From Lachnospiraceae bacterium (GTDB lineage Bacteria > Bacillota > Clostridia > Lachnospirales > Lachnospiraceae), in the NCBI GenBank assembly GCA_910573755.1, contig CAJTBO010000012.1, positions 1 to 64,000 of the forward strand: DNA of 64,000 bases, read 5' to 3'. The notes beneath the pieces were generated by a model. That model ran no database searches. It worked only from the letters and a program-made list of their open reading frames with translations, and was not told where the DNA came from. Positions 17,379 through 27,161 of this stretch are shown in pieces. Numbering within the stretch: position 1 is the first letter of the stretch; each line of letters begins with the position of its first letter. A program made the translations under genes and the position numbers.

Positions 17379-18026
17379 TCAATGCCGAATATAAACTTTT
17401 CCCGCAGCCATCCCCGCATCCTGCAGCCGCACCGCGATCCGCAGCATTCTCTGATCCAGAAGATGGTACATAGTCTTCCTCGTCCAGCAGATTCCCTGCA
17501 CATAGTCCCGCTGCGCCGTATCCAGTGCCTGCAGTATCTCTTCCCTTTTATCCGGACCGAAATCGCAGACCAGATAGATATCTTTTTCCGCCGCTCTATG
17601 CTCCGATTCTGCCGGCAGTTTTATCCCGCCTTCCCCGTTATGATATAATAGAAGAAACTTTGAAAAGTCTATCACCCTCCATTTTTTTATGACTGCGCCG
17701 GCTCTCCTGCCCGCCGTTCCTTCCTGCTCCGCCTCTTCTGAAACAACTACCTTTCGGAAACTCGGCTTGCCATACCTGTCATATTCCCGCACATATTCCG
17801 TTTTTTCCGTTTTTTTATAGCTGTCAGGCGGTTCTTTTAACAAAACCGCGCAATCCAGCAGATATTTTGTAAAAGCCTCCCGTACCTTTTCATAGGACAT
17901 CGGAAAACTCATGGCATCCGCGATCTGCCGTGCCGTATATCCCCGATCCGCCAGATGCCGGATCGCCCCGCCTCCCGCTTCCTCAAATATAAAATTGTAT
18001 AATGCGTCACGAAAATAATTTTCCAC
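17379..18026 (-). CDS. Uncharacterised protein
   Basis: The 215-residue soluble protein starts at a GTG (18026) with AGGA ten bases upstream. It has an N-terminal helical part (YTARQIADAMSFPMSYEKV looks helix-turn-helix-like), then a basic linker, and a C-terminal part with LVCDFGPDKREEILQAL. No known catalytic motif is visible. It is 131 bases upstream of the spermidine-synthase-like gene and divergent from tRNA-Val, whose plus-strand transcription starts close to its 5' end. Confidence 0.7.
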   Translation of the reverse strand: MENYFRDALYNFIFEEAGGGAIRHLADRGYTARQIADAMSFPMSYEKVREAFTKYLLDCAVLLKEPPDSYKKTEKTEYVREYDRYGKPSFRKVVVSEEAEQEGTAGRRAGAVIKKWRVIDFSKFLLLYHNGEGGIKLPAESEHRAAEKDIYLVCDFGPDKREEILQALDTAQRDYVQGICWTRKTMYHLLDQRMLRIAVRLQDAGMAAGKVYIRH

Positions 18027-18081
18027 TTTTCTTTTTTCCTGAATTGTGTTATGATGATTATGTTATCAAAACAGATTCTAT

Positions 18082-18155
18082 GGAAGCATAGCTCAGCCGG
18101 GATGAGCGTTCGCCTCACACGCGAAAGGTCAGGAGTTCGAGCCTCCTTGCTTCCA
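18082..18155 (+). tRNA. tRNA-Val (anticodon CAC)
   Basis: The 74-base cloverleaf has a perfect 7-bp acceptor stem (GGAAGCA/TGCTTCC), D arm GCTC...GAGC, a 5-bp anticodon stem TTCGC/GCGAA around the loop CTCACAC (anticodon CAC, reading GTG), a 5-base variable loop, and T arm AGGAG-TTCGAGC-CTCCT. The discriminator is A and CCA is not encoded. A T-rich run directly after it probably ends transcription. Confidence 0.95.
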
Positions 18156-18210
18156 TTTTTCTTTTTTAATTTTGTTAAAGTTTCCTATATTTTTCCAAAC
18201 ACCCTTTCTG

Positions 18211-18658
18211 CTACCTAACTTTGTTCAATTCCTGATACAAATTTTTTGCATAAGAATCTGTCATTCCACTGATAAAGTCTGTAACCATCAGAAATCTCAA
18301 ATATAAATTAAATGCTGTATCTTCTCTTTTGGCATGAAAATAATCCTCACGTAGATTTTCCGGAATCAGGCCACACAATTTCTTCTCTTTTTGAGACTGC
18401 TTATATCCTGTGATCATTATTCCCAACTGCCGAGCTATCGTAGATACTTCCATAGAATGAGTCAGACGTGTTCTCACAAAGTCACTTTTATCCAAAGGAA
18501 ATACCTGCGTTTTACCCTGCAGCCTGCGGAATGCCGAACTGGAAACGATTGCTTTATAATCCTTTTCCAGATCGCTGATCGGATATTTACTGAATTCTTC
18601 CGGTTCTTCTTCTCTTGTTACCTGAGGTTTGAGATGACAACAATGTTTTCCACTCCAT
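18211..18658 (-). pseudogene. dgt: Decayed dGTP triphosphohydrolase (dgt) remnant
   Basis: An ATG at 18658 with a good GGAGG site opens MEWKTLLSSQTSG, then the frame shifts by one: the other frame continues EEPEEFSKYPISDLEKDYK, SSAFRRLQGKTQVFPLDKSD and FVRTRLTHSMEVSTIARQLG, all typical dGTPase N-terminal sequence. The text then jumps to a C-terminal piece (MVTDFISGMTDSYAKNLYQE) and stops. The normal enzyme is about 450-500 residues; here only ~145 codons remain. Thus one frameshift plus a large internal deletion that removes most of the HD catalytic site. The remnant is convergent with tRNA-Val. Confidence 0.9.
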
Positions 18659-18752
18659 TTTTATCCTCCATACTTTTATTATTTTCAAATATTTCCTATA
18701 TAACAGTATAACAGATAGTACTCAATCCAACAATTCGTATTTGCTGCTCCTG

Positions 18753-19505
18753 TTACTCAAACAATATCTCCTCCACCGTCACAAATTCAAAACCTCTCTC
18801 CTTCAATATATCAATAGAGGCAAGCGCCGCGTCCACGCTGCTCTGATAGCAGTCATGCAGCAGAATGGTACTGTTCTCCTTCGCTTTATCCACAATGGCT
18901 TTTGTCACTTTATCGGCATTTCCGGTGCACCAGTCATTTGGGTCAACGTTCCACAGCACCGGAAACATGTTCAGTTCCTCCTCCAGTTTTTTGTCCCAGG
19001 TTCCGTAGGGCGGCCGTACATACTGCACCTCCTGCCCTGTTATCTCGCTGATCGCCTGATTGGTCAATATCAGTTCCTCCCGGAACTTTTCCCGGTTGCT
19101 GCTCCGCAGTTGGATATGTGTATAGGTATGGTTCCCTATGATATGCCCTTCTTCCTGCATCCGCTCTATGATATCAGGATAATCTTTCACTTTTTCTCCC
19201 AGTACAAAAAAGGTTGCCTTAACATCCCTTTCTTTTAAGCCGTCCAGCAGTTTTTCCGTGTAGACCGGATGGGGGCCATCATCAAAAGTGATCGCAATCT
19301 TTTTCTCCTGCAGTTCTTCTTCCTGCTGTTCCTGCTCCTTTCCGCCTTTCATCTTCTTTGTCCACTCATTGACACTGCTGTCAGCTTCTTCACTCCATGC
19401 GGCGATCTTTTCAGCCGATATACTTTTATACCCAAAAATCAGAAGCAGCACCAGTACTGCTTCCAACATAAGAACCATCCACTCCCGTCCCGTGAAACCT
19501 TTCAT
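18753..19505 (-). CDS. Polysaccharide deacetylase (NodB family), membrane-anchored
   Basis: The start is the ATG at 19505 (GGGAG upstream), giving 250 residues; the longer frame to 19619 runs through the upstream terminator. An N-terminal membrane anchor (residues ~8-28, VLMLEAVLVLLLIFGY) is followed by a Glu/Lys-rich linker and a NodB domain with all five motifs: TFDDGPHP, NHTYTH, RPPYG, VDPNDW and LLHD. These supply the metal-binding Asp-His-His triad. Relatives remove acetyl groups from peptidoglycan or other wall glycans outside the cell. The exact substrate is not readable. Confidence 0.93.
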   Translation of the reverse strand: MKGFTGREWMVLMLEAVLVLLLIFGYKSISAEKIAAWSEEADSSVNEWTKKMKGGKEQEQQEEELQEKKIAITFDDGPHPVYTEKLLDGLKERDVKATFFVLGEKVKDYPDIIERMQEEGHIIGNHTYTHIQLRSSNREKFREELILTNQAISEITGQEVQYVRPPYGTWDKKLEEELNMFPVLWNVDPNDWCTGNADKVTKAIVDKAKENSTILLHDCYQSSVDAALASIDILKERGFEFVTVEEILFE

Positions 19506-19565
19506 TCCATACTCCCGATTTTTCCTGTCATCACATTTTATGTTTGAAATATCGCAAAATGACAT

Positions 19566-19590
19566 AAAAAGAAGCGCCGAAGCGCTTCTT
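19566..19590 (-). terminator. Intrinsic terminator after DUF4250 gene
   Basis: On the minus strand a perfect 9-bp stem AAGAAGCGC/GCGCTTCTT closes a TTCG tetraloop (19569-19590) and is followed by TTT. It begins immediately after the DUF4250 stop codon. Confidence 0.85.
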
Positions 19591-19764
19591 TCACACAAAC
19601 TGATTTTTCTCCGCATCATAATGATAATTTACCGCCGCAAGTTTTTCCGTGATCTCCTCCCCGGAAATATCCATATCCTCACACAGCGCTTCCAGAGAAC
19701 TATAATAATCTCTCAGTTTCAGATTAATAAAACTCAATAACATGATTGGATCTGATGGTATCAT
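19591..19764 (-). CDS. DUF4250 small protein
   Basis: A 57-residue protein starts at the ATG at 19764 with GGGAGGAAG eight bases upstream. It begins MIPSDPIMLLSFINLKLRD and ends NYHYDAEKNQFV, matching the short clostridial DUF4250 family end to end. It contains no catalytic motif; the family function is unknown. It has its own terminator and so is probably a single-gene unit placed between the clpB region and the deacetylase. Confidence 0.85.
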   Translation of the reverse strand: MIPSDPIMLLSFINLKLRDYYSSLEALCEDMDISGEEITEKLAAVNYHYDAEKNQFV

Positions 19765-19889
19765 AGGTACTTCCTCCCGCTTCTGTTCCCGTTTATATCG
19801 TTGACAGGCATATCACCCGCTTTACAATCACCGTTTCATTTTTAGCAGCTATCGGCTTCATTTTCCTGCCGGTTTCATCGTCAGCAGAC

Positions 19890-20060
19890 ACCGGACTCAC
19901 GCCCCGCCGCTTTCACCCCGGCAGGTACCGGACTCACGCCCCGCCGCTTTCACCCCGGCAGGTACCGGACTCACGCCCCGCCGCTTTCACCCCGGCAGGT
20001 ACCAGGCTCACGCCCTGCCGCTTTCATCCTCACCAGACACCGGACTCACGCCCCGCCGTC
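19890..20060 (-). repeat. 37-bp minisatellite derived from the clpB 3' end
   Basis: The plus-strand unit ACCGGACTCACGCCCCGCCG, continued by a CTTTCACCCCGGCAGGT-like tail, starts at 19890, 19927, 19964, 20001 and 20039 (periods 37, 37, 37, 38). The last copy overlaps the clpB coding end, where it encodes the GRESGVW terminus. The first copies are nearly identical; 20001 and 20039 differ by several bases. Confidence 0.95.
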
Positions 20061-22624
20061 AGTTCCCCGTCCTTCAGTTCAATGCGGATCACATCCTTCT
20101 CATGTACCTCGCCCGACAGGATCAGTTTCGCCGACAGCGTCTCCACATATTTCTGGATATACCGCTTCAGCGGCCTTGCACCATAAACCGGATCGTAAGC
20201 CTGCTCTATGATATAATCCTTCGCCTCCTCTGACAGGGCAATGCTAAGTTCCTTATCCGCAAGCCTCCTGTTCAGATCATTGATGATCAACGCAATGATG
20301 CCGCCGATATTTTCCTTCGTCAACGGCTTAAACAGGATCTGTTCGTCCAGACGGTTCAGAAATTCCGGTCTGAAACGGGCTCTCAGTTCCTCCATCACAG
20401 CCTTTTCGCTCTCTCTGCTGATACTGCCGTCCTCCTGAATGCCTTCCAGCAGGTAAGACGCACCGATATTGGAGGTCATGATCAAAATCGTGTTTTTAAA
20501 GTCCACTGTCCGCCCCTGAGAGTCCGTGATCCGCCCGTCATCCAGTACCTGCAGTAATACATTGAACACATCGGGGTGTGCTTTCTCTATCTCATCAAAC
20601 AATACAACGGAATACGGCTTTCTCCTGACTGCTTCGGTCAACTGTCCGCCCTCTTCATATCCCACATATCCGGGAGGCGCTCCGATCAGTCTGGATACGG
20701 AATATTTCTCCATATATTCACTCATATCGATCCGCACCATATTGTTTTCATCATCAAACAGACATGCCGCCAGAGATTTCGCAAGTTCCGTCTTCCCGAC
20801 GCCGGTAGGGCCAAGGAACAGGAAGGAGCCGATCGGTTTTGACGGATCTTTGATGCCCGCTTTGGAACGGATGATCGCCTCTGTCACTTTGGTGACACCT
20901 TCGTCCTGCCCGATGACACGCCTGTGCAATTCCTCATCCAGATGCAGTGTCTTGTTCCGCTCACTCTCTGTCAGTTTTGCCACCGGGATACCGGTCCAGC
21001 GCGAAATGATCCGGGCGATTTCCTCTTCCGTCACCTTTTCATGCACCAGTGACAGATCCTTGTTTTTCACCGCCTCCTCCTCGATCTCCAGTTGACGTTT
21101 CAGGGTGGGCAGTTTGGAATACTGCAGTTCTCCCGCCTTTTCATAATCGCCCTCTCTCTGGGCAATCTCGATCCGGCCGCTGACAGCCTCTATCTCTTCC
21201 CGCAGCTTCGACAGCTTCTCCACGGAATTCTTCTCGTTGTCCCACTGTGCTTTCCGCTTATCCAGTTCCGCCTTTTCCTCCGCCAGTTCCCTCTGCAGGT
21301 TTGCCAGCCGTTCCTTACTCAGATTATCATCTTCTTTTTTCAGCGCCGCCTCCTCGATCTCCATCTGCATCACATGCCTGTTCAGTTCATCCAACTCCGT
21401 CGGCATGGAATCCAGTTCCGTTTTGATCAGCGCACAGGCTTCATCCACCAGATCGATCGCCTTATCCGGTAAAAACCGGTCGGAAATATAACGGTTTGAC
21501 AAAGTTGCCGCCGTTACCAGCGCCGTGTCTAAAATCTTTACTCCATGATATACCTCGTATCTATCCTTTAAGCCCCGGAGAATCGAAATCGTATCTTCCA
21601 CCGTCGGCTCTTCCACCAGCACCGGCTGGAAACGCCGCTCCAACGCCGCGTCCTTCTCCACATACTGCCTGTACTCGTTCAATGTCGTTGCGCCGATACA
21701 GTGAAGCTCTCCCCTCGCCAGCATGGGCTTCAGCATATTTCCCGCATCCAGCGCACCGTCCGTCTTGCCCGCGCCTACAATGGTATGCAGTTCATCGATA
21801 AACAGAATGATCTGCCCGTCAGATTTTTTCACATCCTCCAGCACCGCCTTCAGACGTTCTTCAAACTCGCCCCGGTACTTGGCGCCTGCCACCAGCGCTC
21901 CCATATCCAACGCAAATATCTTCTTATCTTTCAGCCCCTGAGGCACATCGCCTCTGACAATACGCTGCGCCAGCCCTTCCACCACCGCGGTCTTCCCGAC
22001 GCCGGGTTCCCCGATCAGAACCGGATTGTTTTTGCTCTTTCTGGACAAAATCCGGATCACGTTCCTGATCTCGTTGTCTCTCCCGATCACAGGATCAAGC
22101 TTCTGCTGTCTTGCCCGCTCCACCAGTTCCTGTCCGTATTTTTCCAGTGTATCATAGGTCGCCTCCGGATTATCGCTGGTCACACGCTGATTGCCGCGGA
22201 TCGTGGAAAGCGCCTGCAGAAAACGCTCCCTCGTAATGCCGAACTCCCGGAAAATCTCCTTAATCTCTTTATTCGGCTCTTTGATCATCATCAGAAACAG
22301 ATGTTCCACGGAAACATACTCGTCTCCCATCTGTTTTGCCTCATCCTCCGCGGAAACCAGTACCTTATTTAAATACTGCCCGATATAGATCTGGCCGCCC
22401 TGTACCTTCACCCGCTTTTCCAGCGCCTGCTTCACGCGGTTTACAAAATACTCTTTCTGAATCTCCATCTTTTCGATCAGCTTCAGGATCAGGCTGTCTT
22501 CTATTGTCAAAAGACTGTACAGCAGATGCTCCTGCTCAATTTCCTGATTGCCGTATTCATAAGCCAGCTTCTCACACCGATCCACTGCCTGGATGGAGTT
22601 TTGTGTAAATTTTGAAATGTTCAT
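20030..22624 (-). CDS. clpB: Chaperone ClpB (disaggregase)
   Basis: The 864-residue AAA+ protein has the N-terminal Clp domain (start [16 protein letters not shown]), first Walker [17 protein letters not shown] and Walker [10 protein letters not shown], a long coiled-coil middle domain (about residues 400-530), second Walker [16 protein letters not shown], and the C-terminal D2-small domain ending in a repeat-derived GRESGVW. ClpB works with DnaK to dissolve aggregates. A sigma-A promoter overlapped by a CIRCE-like element lies upstream, implying HrcA control. Confidence 0.97.
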   Translation of the reverse strand: MNISKFTQNSIQAVDRCEKLAYEYGNQEIEQEHLLYSLLTIEDSLILKLIEKMEIQKEYFVNRVKQALEKRVKVQGGQIYIGQYLNKVLVSAEDEAKQMGDEYVSVEHLFLMMIKEPNKEIKEIFREFGITRERFLQALSTIRGNQRVTSDNPEATYDTLEKYGQELVERARQQKLDPVIGRDNEIRNVIRILSRKSKNNPVLIGEPGVGKTAVVEGLAQRIVRGDVPQGLKDKKIFALDMGALVAGAKYRGEFEERLKAVLEDVKKSDGQIILFIDELHTIVGAGKTDGALDAGNMLKPMLARGELHCIGATTLNEYRQYVEKDAALERRFQPVLVEEPTVEDTISILRGLKDRYEVYHGVKILDTALVTAATLSNRYISDRFLPDKAIDLVDEACALIKTELDSMPTELDELNRHVMQMEIEEAALKKEDDNLSKERLANLQRELAEEKAELDKRKAQWDNEKNSVEKLSKLREEIEAVSGRIEIAQREGDYEKAGELQYSKLPTLKRQLEIEEEAVKNKDLSLVHEKVTEEEIARIISRWTGIPVAKLTESERNKTLHLDEELHRRVIGQDEGVTKVTEAIIRSKAGIKDPSKPIGSFLFLGPTGVGKTELAKSLAACLFDDENNMVRIDMSEYMEKYSVSRLIGAPPGYVGYEEGGQLTEAVRRKPYSVVLFDEIEKAHPDVFNVLLQVLDDGRITDSQGRTVDFKNTILIMTSNIGASYLLEGIQEDGSISRESEKAVMEELRARFRPEFLNRLDEQILFKPLTKENIGGIIALIINDLNRRLADKELSIALSEEAKDYIIEQAYDPVYGARPLKRYIQKYVETLSAKLILSGEVHEKDVIRIELKDGELTAGRESGVW

Positions 22625-22686
22625 ATAAGCACCTCCCTATTCTCATATTATGTGCCGTTTTATCCGTATTTCTTTCCTTCGGTTTT

Positions 22687-22729
22687 AAAATAGCACCGTT
22701 TGTTAGCCAAGTCAATAAGTGAGTGCTAA
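22687..22729 (-). promoter_or_regulatory. clpB promoter with CIRCE-like operator
   Basis: Minus strand -35 TTGACT (22710-22715), 17-base spacer, -10 TATTTT (22687-22692). Overlapping the -35 is TTAGCACTC-N9-CTTGGCTAA (22703-22729): the left half matches the CIRCE consensus exactly, and the right half keeps only GCTAA, at the correct 9-base spacing. It suggests repression by HrcA. Confidence 0.7.
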
Positions 22730-22915
22730 AATTTTCTGAAAATTTCATGAAATATTTAAACCTGATCATATCCGGACTATATGTCTCTTCATCTTCCTCA
22801 TTTTTCATTGCTGCATGTCATCTCAATACCATATGTAGACATCAGACCATCCCAGCCCGTCTGCCCCTATCGATACCCGTGACACTTTCAATAGCATACG
22901 CAGTCATCAGACCAT

Positions 22916-25900
22916 CTACACCCTGACCTCCTCCCCGAAATAAAAGGAATACAATATTCTCTCCTTCACTCTTTTCCCCGTCATTCTTGTAAGTGCTTCC
23001 GCATAATAATCAAGCTGCACCCGGTATCTGTCTGCCAGCGCCTGAGGCGATTCAATAACATCCGTTTTGTAATCCAACAGGACGATTTCTTCCCCCTCCT
23101 CAAAAAACACATCTATGATTCCCTGCACCAGAACCTGTTCCGTCTCCGGAAACTCCTCCGACAGACGTTTGGCGCTGATGCCCAGCATAAAGGGCTGTTC
23201 CTTCCATAACTTTCCTGCCTTTGCCGCCCGATGCATCCGCCCCGCAAGCGTACTGTTCATAAAACGCAGGATTTTCTTTCTGCTGACCGCCGCCTTATAT
23301 TCTTTAGATAAAAGCCCGGATTCATACCAGCTTTGCAGCTCCTTATTAAGCCGCACCATACCATACCTTCCGAACTCTTCCCTATATTTTGCTTCCTCTG
23401 ATCTCACTTTGTGTTTTTCAGATATCTCCTCTATCCCGCATACCTCTGTTTCTATGGATGCCTTCGCTTCTCCAGATATTCCCATTACTTCGGGTTCTTC
23501 CGCCCCTTCGGGTGCTTTCGGCTCTCCGGATGCCCTCATTCCTTCTGATACCACCGCTCCTTCTGATGCCTTCGCCTCTCCAACCTCCCCCGCTTCCGGC
23601 ATTTCCCTGAAATCCATCAATTCCATCACCCGATGCATTGCGCTCCCTCTGGTCGTTCCGGATATTTTCTCTTCCTCTTCCTGCTTTCTTAAAAAGAGCG
23701 GCAGATACGGTGCAGGTATCTCCTCCTCAAAGAGAGGTTTTCCGCCATCCGCCTCCTCCCCCGGCAATGCACCCACGCTATCTCCCGCCATATTATGGAT
23801 AGCCGCCATCTTCAGTTCGGAAACAGTGGTTTTGGCATAAAGCTTCTGCAGATTTTCATGAGGATAACAAAAACCGAATCTATTTTGCAAGTATTCTTGC
23901 AGTTTTTTGTCAATATTACAGGAAAATAAATCTATTTTGAAGGATTTTGCATCATTTATATCTCTGTAATTTTCCTTTGTCAAATCCGCCTGTAAGTCCG
24001 CATTATCCACAATTTTACAGATGATATCGTCTTCCGGAAGGACTTTGGACCTCTCTGCTTCTATCTGATACCGTCCGAAAATCTCCTGCATTCCCTTTGT
24101 TCTGATAACACACGTTATCAATAATTCCAGAAAACTATTTGCACTGCTTCTCACCGAATAAGGCAATACTATCTCATCATGCCGGAGAATCCCTGATTTT
24201 CCCTGCAGCAATTTCACCGCATCATCAATAACACCCGTTATTATTAATTTTTCCTTTGCCCGTGTGAGCGCCACATATAAGATCCTCAGTTCCTCCGCCT
24301 GCGAATCCAATAAGATCTTCCGGGACAACGCCGCTTTCCGCAAAGTTTTCTGCCTGATGCGCAGTACCGGATCTACCAGATCCACTGCTATCCCCATCTC
24401 CATATCCGTAAGCACTGCCGAAGAAGCATCCCTGCGGTTCAACTTTCTGCCTGTACCTGCCACAATGCAGACCGGAAATTCCAGTCCCTTGCTCTTATGT
24501 ATGGTCATAATTCTGACCACATCCGCCGATTCATCCTGCGTACCCGCTTCTCCGTAATCAATGCTGTACTTCTCCATCTGGTCAATATAGCGGATAAAAT
24601 GATAAAGCCCCTTAAAGCTGGTCTTTTCAAAGGCCGCCGCCTTCTGCAGCAGCATCTGGGCATTGGCGCGCCTTTGCTTTCCTCCGGGAAGCGCCGCCAC
24701 GTATTCCAGATAATGGCTCTCTTCCATGATCTTAGACAGCAGTTCCCTGATGGAGAGCCACACCGAACAGCGCCGCAGCTGCGCATGCCATTCCAGAAAC
24801 CTCCGGCATTTTTCGGCAAGCGCATCTGCCGGCTCCGAGGCTTCCACATATCGTTTCATCTTCTTATAAAGTTTCTCTCTGCCCGGAAAAGCCGCCGCAA
24901 TCCGTGCCGTTTCCACATCCGTAAACGAAGCGAAGCAGGATTTCAAAACCCCGAACAGCGGAATATCCTGCAGAGGATTATCCAAGGTCCTTAAAAGCTG
25001 TAAAATAACCTGTACCTCCGAGGTCTGGAAATATCCTGTTCTGGAACTGATAAAACAGGGAATCCCCTGCCCGCCCAGCACCTCCTGAAATACTTCATCA
25101 ATCCCGCTGCTGCTGCGCAGTAAAATTACAATATCTCCATAGCGCAAAGGACGCATCTCCCCGCTGTCCCCATCCAGCACCTTCATCTCCCTCATCAGCC
25201 CTCTGATACGCACGGCAACGGCCTCTGCCTCCTGCTCTATTGCCGGCTTCTCTGAATCTTCAGACTTTTCTATCATGATAACTTCCGTTTTGTTTTCTTC
25301 TGTTTTGTTTTCTTCTGTTATATTCTTTTTTTCTATAACACCCGTTATTTTATTATCATCATAATACTCCGCACCATAATGAAGCCTTGCATTCTCATCA
25401 TAATCAATCCCCCCCAAATTCCGCTCCAGAAGCTGTGAAAAGATCAGGTTCACACTGTCAACCACTTCCCGCCGGCTCCGGAAATTCCGCCGCAGGTTCA
25501 CAAGCCGGCAGTCCCCCTCATTTTGGGCATATGCGTGAAACTTTTCCATAAACAGCTCCGGCCTTGCCAGCCGGAATTTGTAGATACTCTGTTTCACATC
25601 GCCCACCATAAACCGGTTATAATGCCCGGCATCCTCGCCGGAAATACAACTCAAAATACATTCCTGCACCAGATTGCTGTCCTGATATTCATCGATCATA
25701 ATTTCCCGGAAATACTCCCGCAGTTCCAGCGCCGCAGCCGTAGGTTCGAAAAGCTCTCCCTCTTTTGTCTCCTTTCGCCTGCAAAGGATACGGAGCGCCA
25801 AATGTTCCATATCCGAAAAATCGATCATATTCTTCTCTCTTTTTTTCGCCGCAAACCGCTCGCCAAAGGAGATCGCCAGCCCTGCCAGTTCCCGCACCAG

Positions 25901-27085
25901 CGGAGAAACCTGCCTGCACTGCCCGAGAAGCGCTTCCTCCCCCTGTAAAAAAAACTGTTCTTTTATCTGTTCCAACTGCTTTTTAACACCGTTTCTGATC
26001 TGCTTAACCCTCTCCCGTTTTCCGGGATCTACGGAAGCATCCTTTTTGGAAGAGAGCCGTTCAAACCCTGCCCTCTCCAGCGCGTTCCTGCAGTCCGAAA
26101 AAGTCTCCATGCGAACCGCCGCCTCCAGCGCCTCAAGGCTTTTTTCCAGATTTTCTCCATACATATAAGGTCCGTCCGGCTCTTCGCAGATCCTGACACA
26201 GAGCCTGAGCTGCTGTGCCATCTCCGGCAGTATGTTCCCGACATATGCCATGATATACCGCATAAAAGGAGCCTGATCCAGTTCTTCCGCAGACGAAAAC
26301 TCATAGTCCTCCCCGTGTTCCCTCAGCCACTCCTCCGGCCAGGGATAACTCATGGCAAAACGATAAAGAGACAGTATGCTCTCTTCCAGCACAGTCTCTT
26401 TCTTTCCGGTACTATACGCTTCCACCAGCGCCCGAAACGGGCTTACGCCTTTTCCGCCGGCTTCTTTGTCCGTTTCCTCCTCTGCATCTCTATCTGATAT
26501 TTTTACCGCTTCCTTCTCCGCTGCAGCCTCCGATTCCGCCTCCGATACCTCCCGTAATTTCTCTTCCGCCACTTCTCCCGATCTCTCCGCCGCCGCTTCC
26601 GCTGTAATTCCCCCTGATGCCTTCTCCCGCTCAAGCTTCGCAAAAGCCTCTTCCAAAACCTCCTCCAGAACATCCTGCATCATGAGCCCGATCTCTCCCT
26701 CATCCGCCACCCTGAACGCAGGATCTAATCCGATCTCCTGAAAATGATTCCTGATCACAAACAGACAAAAACTGTGGATCGTGGTGATCTGGGCATTATG
26801 GATCAGCGCAGACTGCCTCTGCAAATGCTCATTCTCCGGATCCGATGAAAGCTTTTCCGAAATAGCATCTGTTATTCTTTCCCGCATCTCACTTGCCGCG
26901 GCACTGGTAAAAGTCACCACCAAAAGCCTGTCAATATCCGCCGGATGCTCTCCCTCACTGATCATCTGAATGATACGTTCTACAAGCACAGCCGTTTTTC
27001 CGCTCCCCGCGGCGGCGGAAACCAATATATTTTTATCCCGCAAAGTGATCGCCTGCTGCTGATCCTTCGTAAACTGCCTCTTCAT
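22916..27085 (-). CDS. addA: ATP-dependent helicase/nuclease subunit A (AddA)
   Basis: The 1389-residue UvrD-type helicase with a C-terminal RecB-like nuclease processes double-strand breaks as AddAB. Walker A is SAAAGSGKT (residues 23-31); further helicase motifs include FRLARPELF, VNLRRNFRSR and VRIMTIHKSKGLEFPV; the nuclease motif is VLLDYKTDV. It is longer than usual because of three Glu/Ala/Lys-rich low-complexity inserts: residues ~150-212, a Thr/Glu/Lys stretch near 590-610 (25245-25350) and a C-terminal Glu/Ala/Gly block (about 23395-23605). addB ends 76 bases upstream. Confidence 0.96.
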   Translation of the reverse strand: MKRQFTKDQQQAITLRDKNILVSAAAGSGKTAVLVERIIQMISEGEHPADIDRLLVVTFTSAAASEMRERITDAISEKLSSDPENEHLQRQSALIHNAQITTIHSFCLFVIRNHFQEIGLDPAFRVADEGEIGLMMQDVLEEVLEEAFAKLEREKASGGITAEAAAERSGEVAEEKLREVSEAESEAAAEKEAVKISDRDAEEETDKEAGGKGVSPFRALVEAYSTGKKETVLEESILSLYRFAMSYPWPEEWLREHGEDYEFSSAEELDQAPFMRYIMAYVGNILPEMAQQLRLCVRICEEPDGPYMYGENLEKSLEALEAAVRMETFSDCRNALERAGFERLSSKKDASVDPGKRERVKQIRNGVKKQLEQIKEQFFLQGEEALLGQCRQVSPLVRELAGLAISFGERFAAKKREKNMIDFSDMEHLALRILCRRKETKEGELFEPTAAALELREYFREIMIDEYQDSNLVQECILSCISGEDAGHYNRFMVGDVKQSIYKFRLARPELFMEKFHAYAQNEGDCRLVNLRRNFRSRREVVDSVNLIFSQLLERNLGGIDYDENARLHYGAEYYDDNKITGVIEKKNITEENKTEENKTEVIMIEKSEDSEKPAIEQEAEAVAVRIRGLMREMKVLDGDSGEMRPLRYGDIVILLRSSSGIDEVFQEVLGGQGIPCFISSRTGYFQTSEVQVILQLLRTLDNPLQDIPLFGVLKSCFASFTDVETARIAAAFPGREKLYKKMKRYVEASEPADALAEKCRRFLEWHAQLRRCSVWLSIRELLSKIMEESHYLEYVAALPGGKQRRANAQMLLQKAAAFEKTSFKGLYHFIRYIDQMEKYSIDYGEAGTQDESADVVRIMTIHKSKGLEFPVCIVAGTGRKLNRRDASSAVLTDMEMGIAVDLVDPVLRIRQKTLRKAALSRKILLDSQAEELRILYVALTRAKEKLIITGVIDDAVKLLQGKSGILRHDEIVLPYSVRSSANSFLELLITCVIRTKGMQEIFGRYQIEAERSKVLPEDDIICKIVDNADLQADLTKENYRDINDAKSFKIDLFSCNIDKKLQEYLQNRFGFCYPHENLQKLYAKTTVSELKMAAIHNMAGDSVGALPGEEADGGKPLFEEEIPAPYLPLFLRKQEEEEKISGTTRGSAMHRVMELMDFREMPEAGEVGEAKASEGAVVSEGMRASGEPKAPEGAEEPEVMGISGEAKASIETEVCGIEEISEKHKVRSEEAKYREEFGRYGMVRLNKELQSWYESGLLSKEYKAAVSRKKILRFMNSTLAGRMHRAAKAGKLWKEQPFMLGISAKRLSEEFPETEQVLVQGIIDVFFEEGEEIVLLDYKTDVIESPQALADRYRVQLDYYAEALTRMTGKRVKERILYSFYFGEEVRV

Positions 27086-27161
27086 AAACTGTCTCCCGAT
27101 ATATTTCCCTTTTTATTTCGGCATTCGGCAATGCCACACAAATCCGGTACCGCTGCGCTTT

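Noticed and set aside
19506-19619. Longer start for the polysaccharide deacetylase
   Set aside because: It would read through the DUF4250 terminator; the ATG at 19505 has a clear ribosome site.
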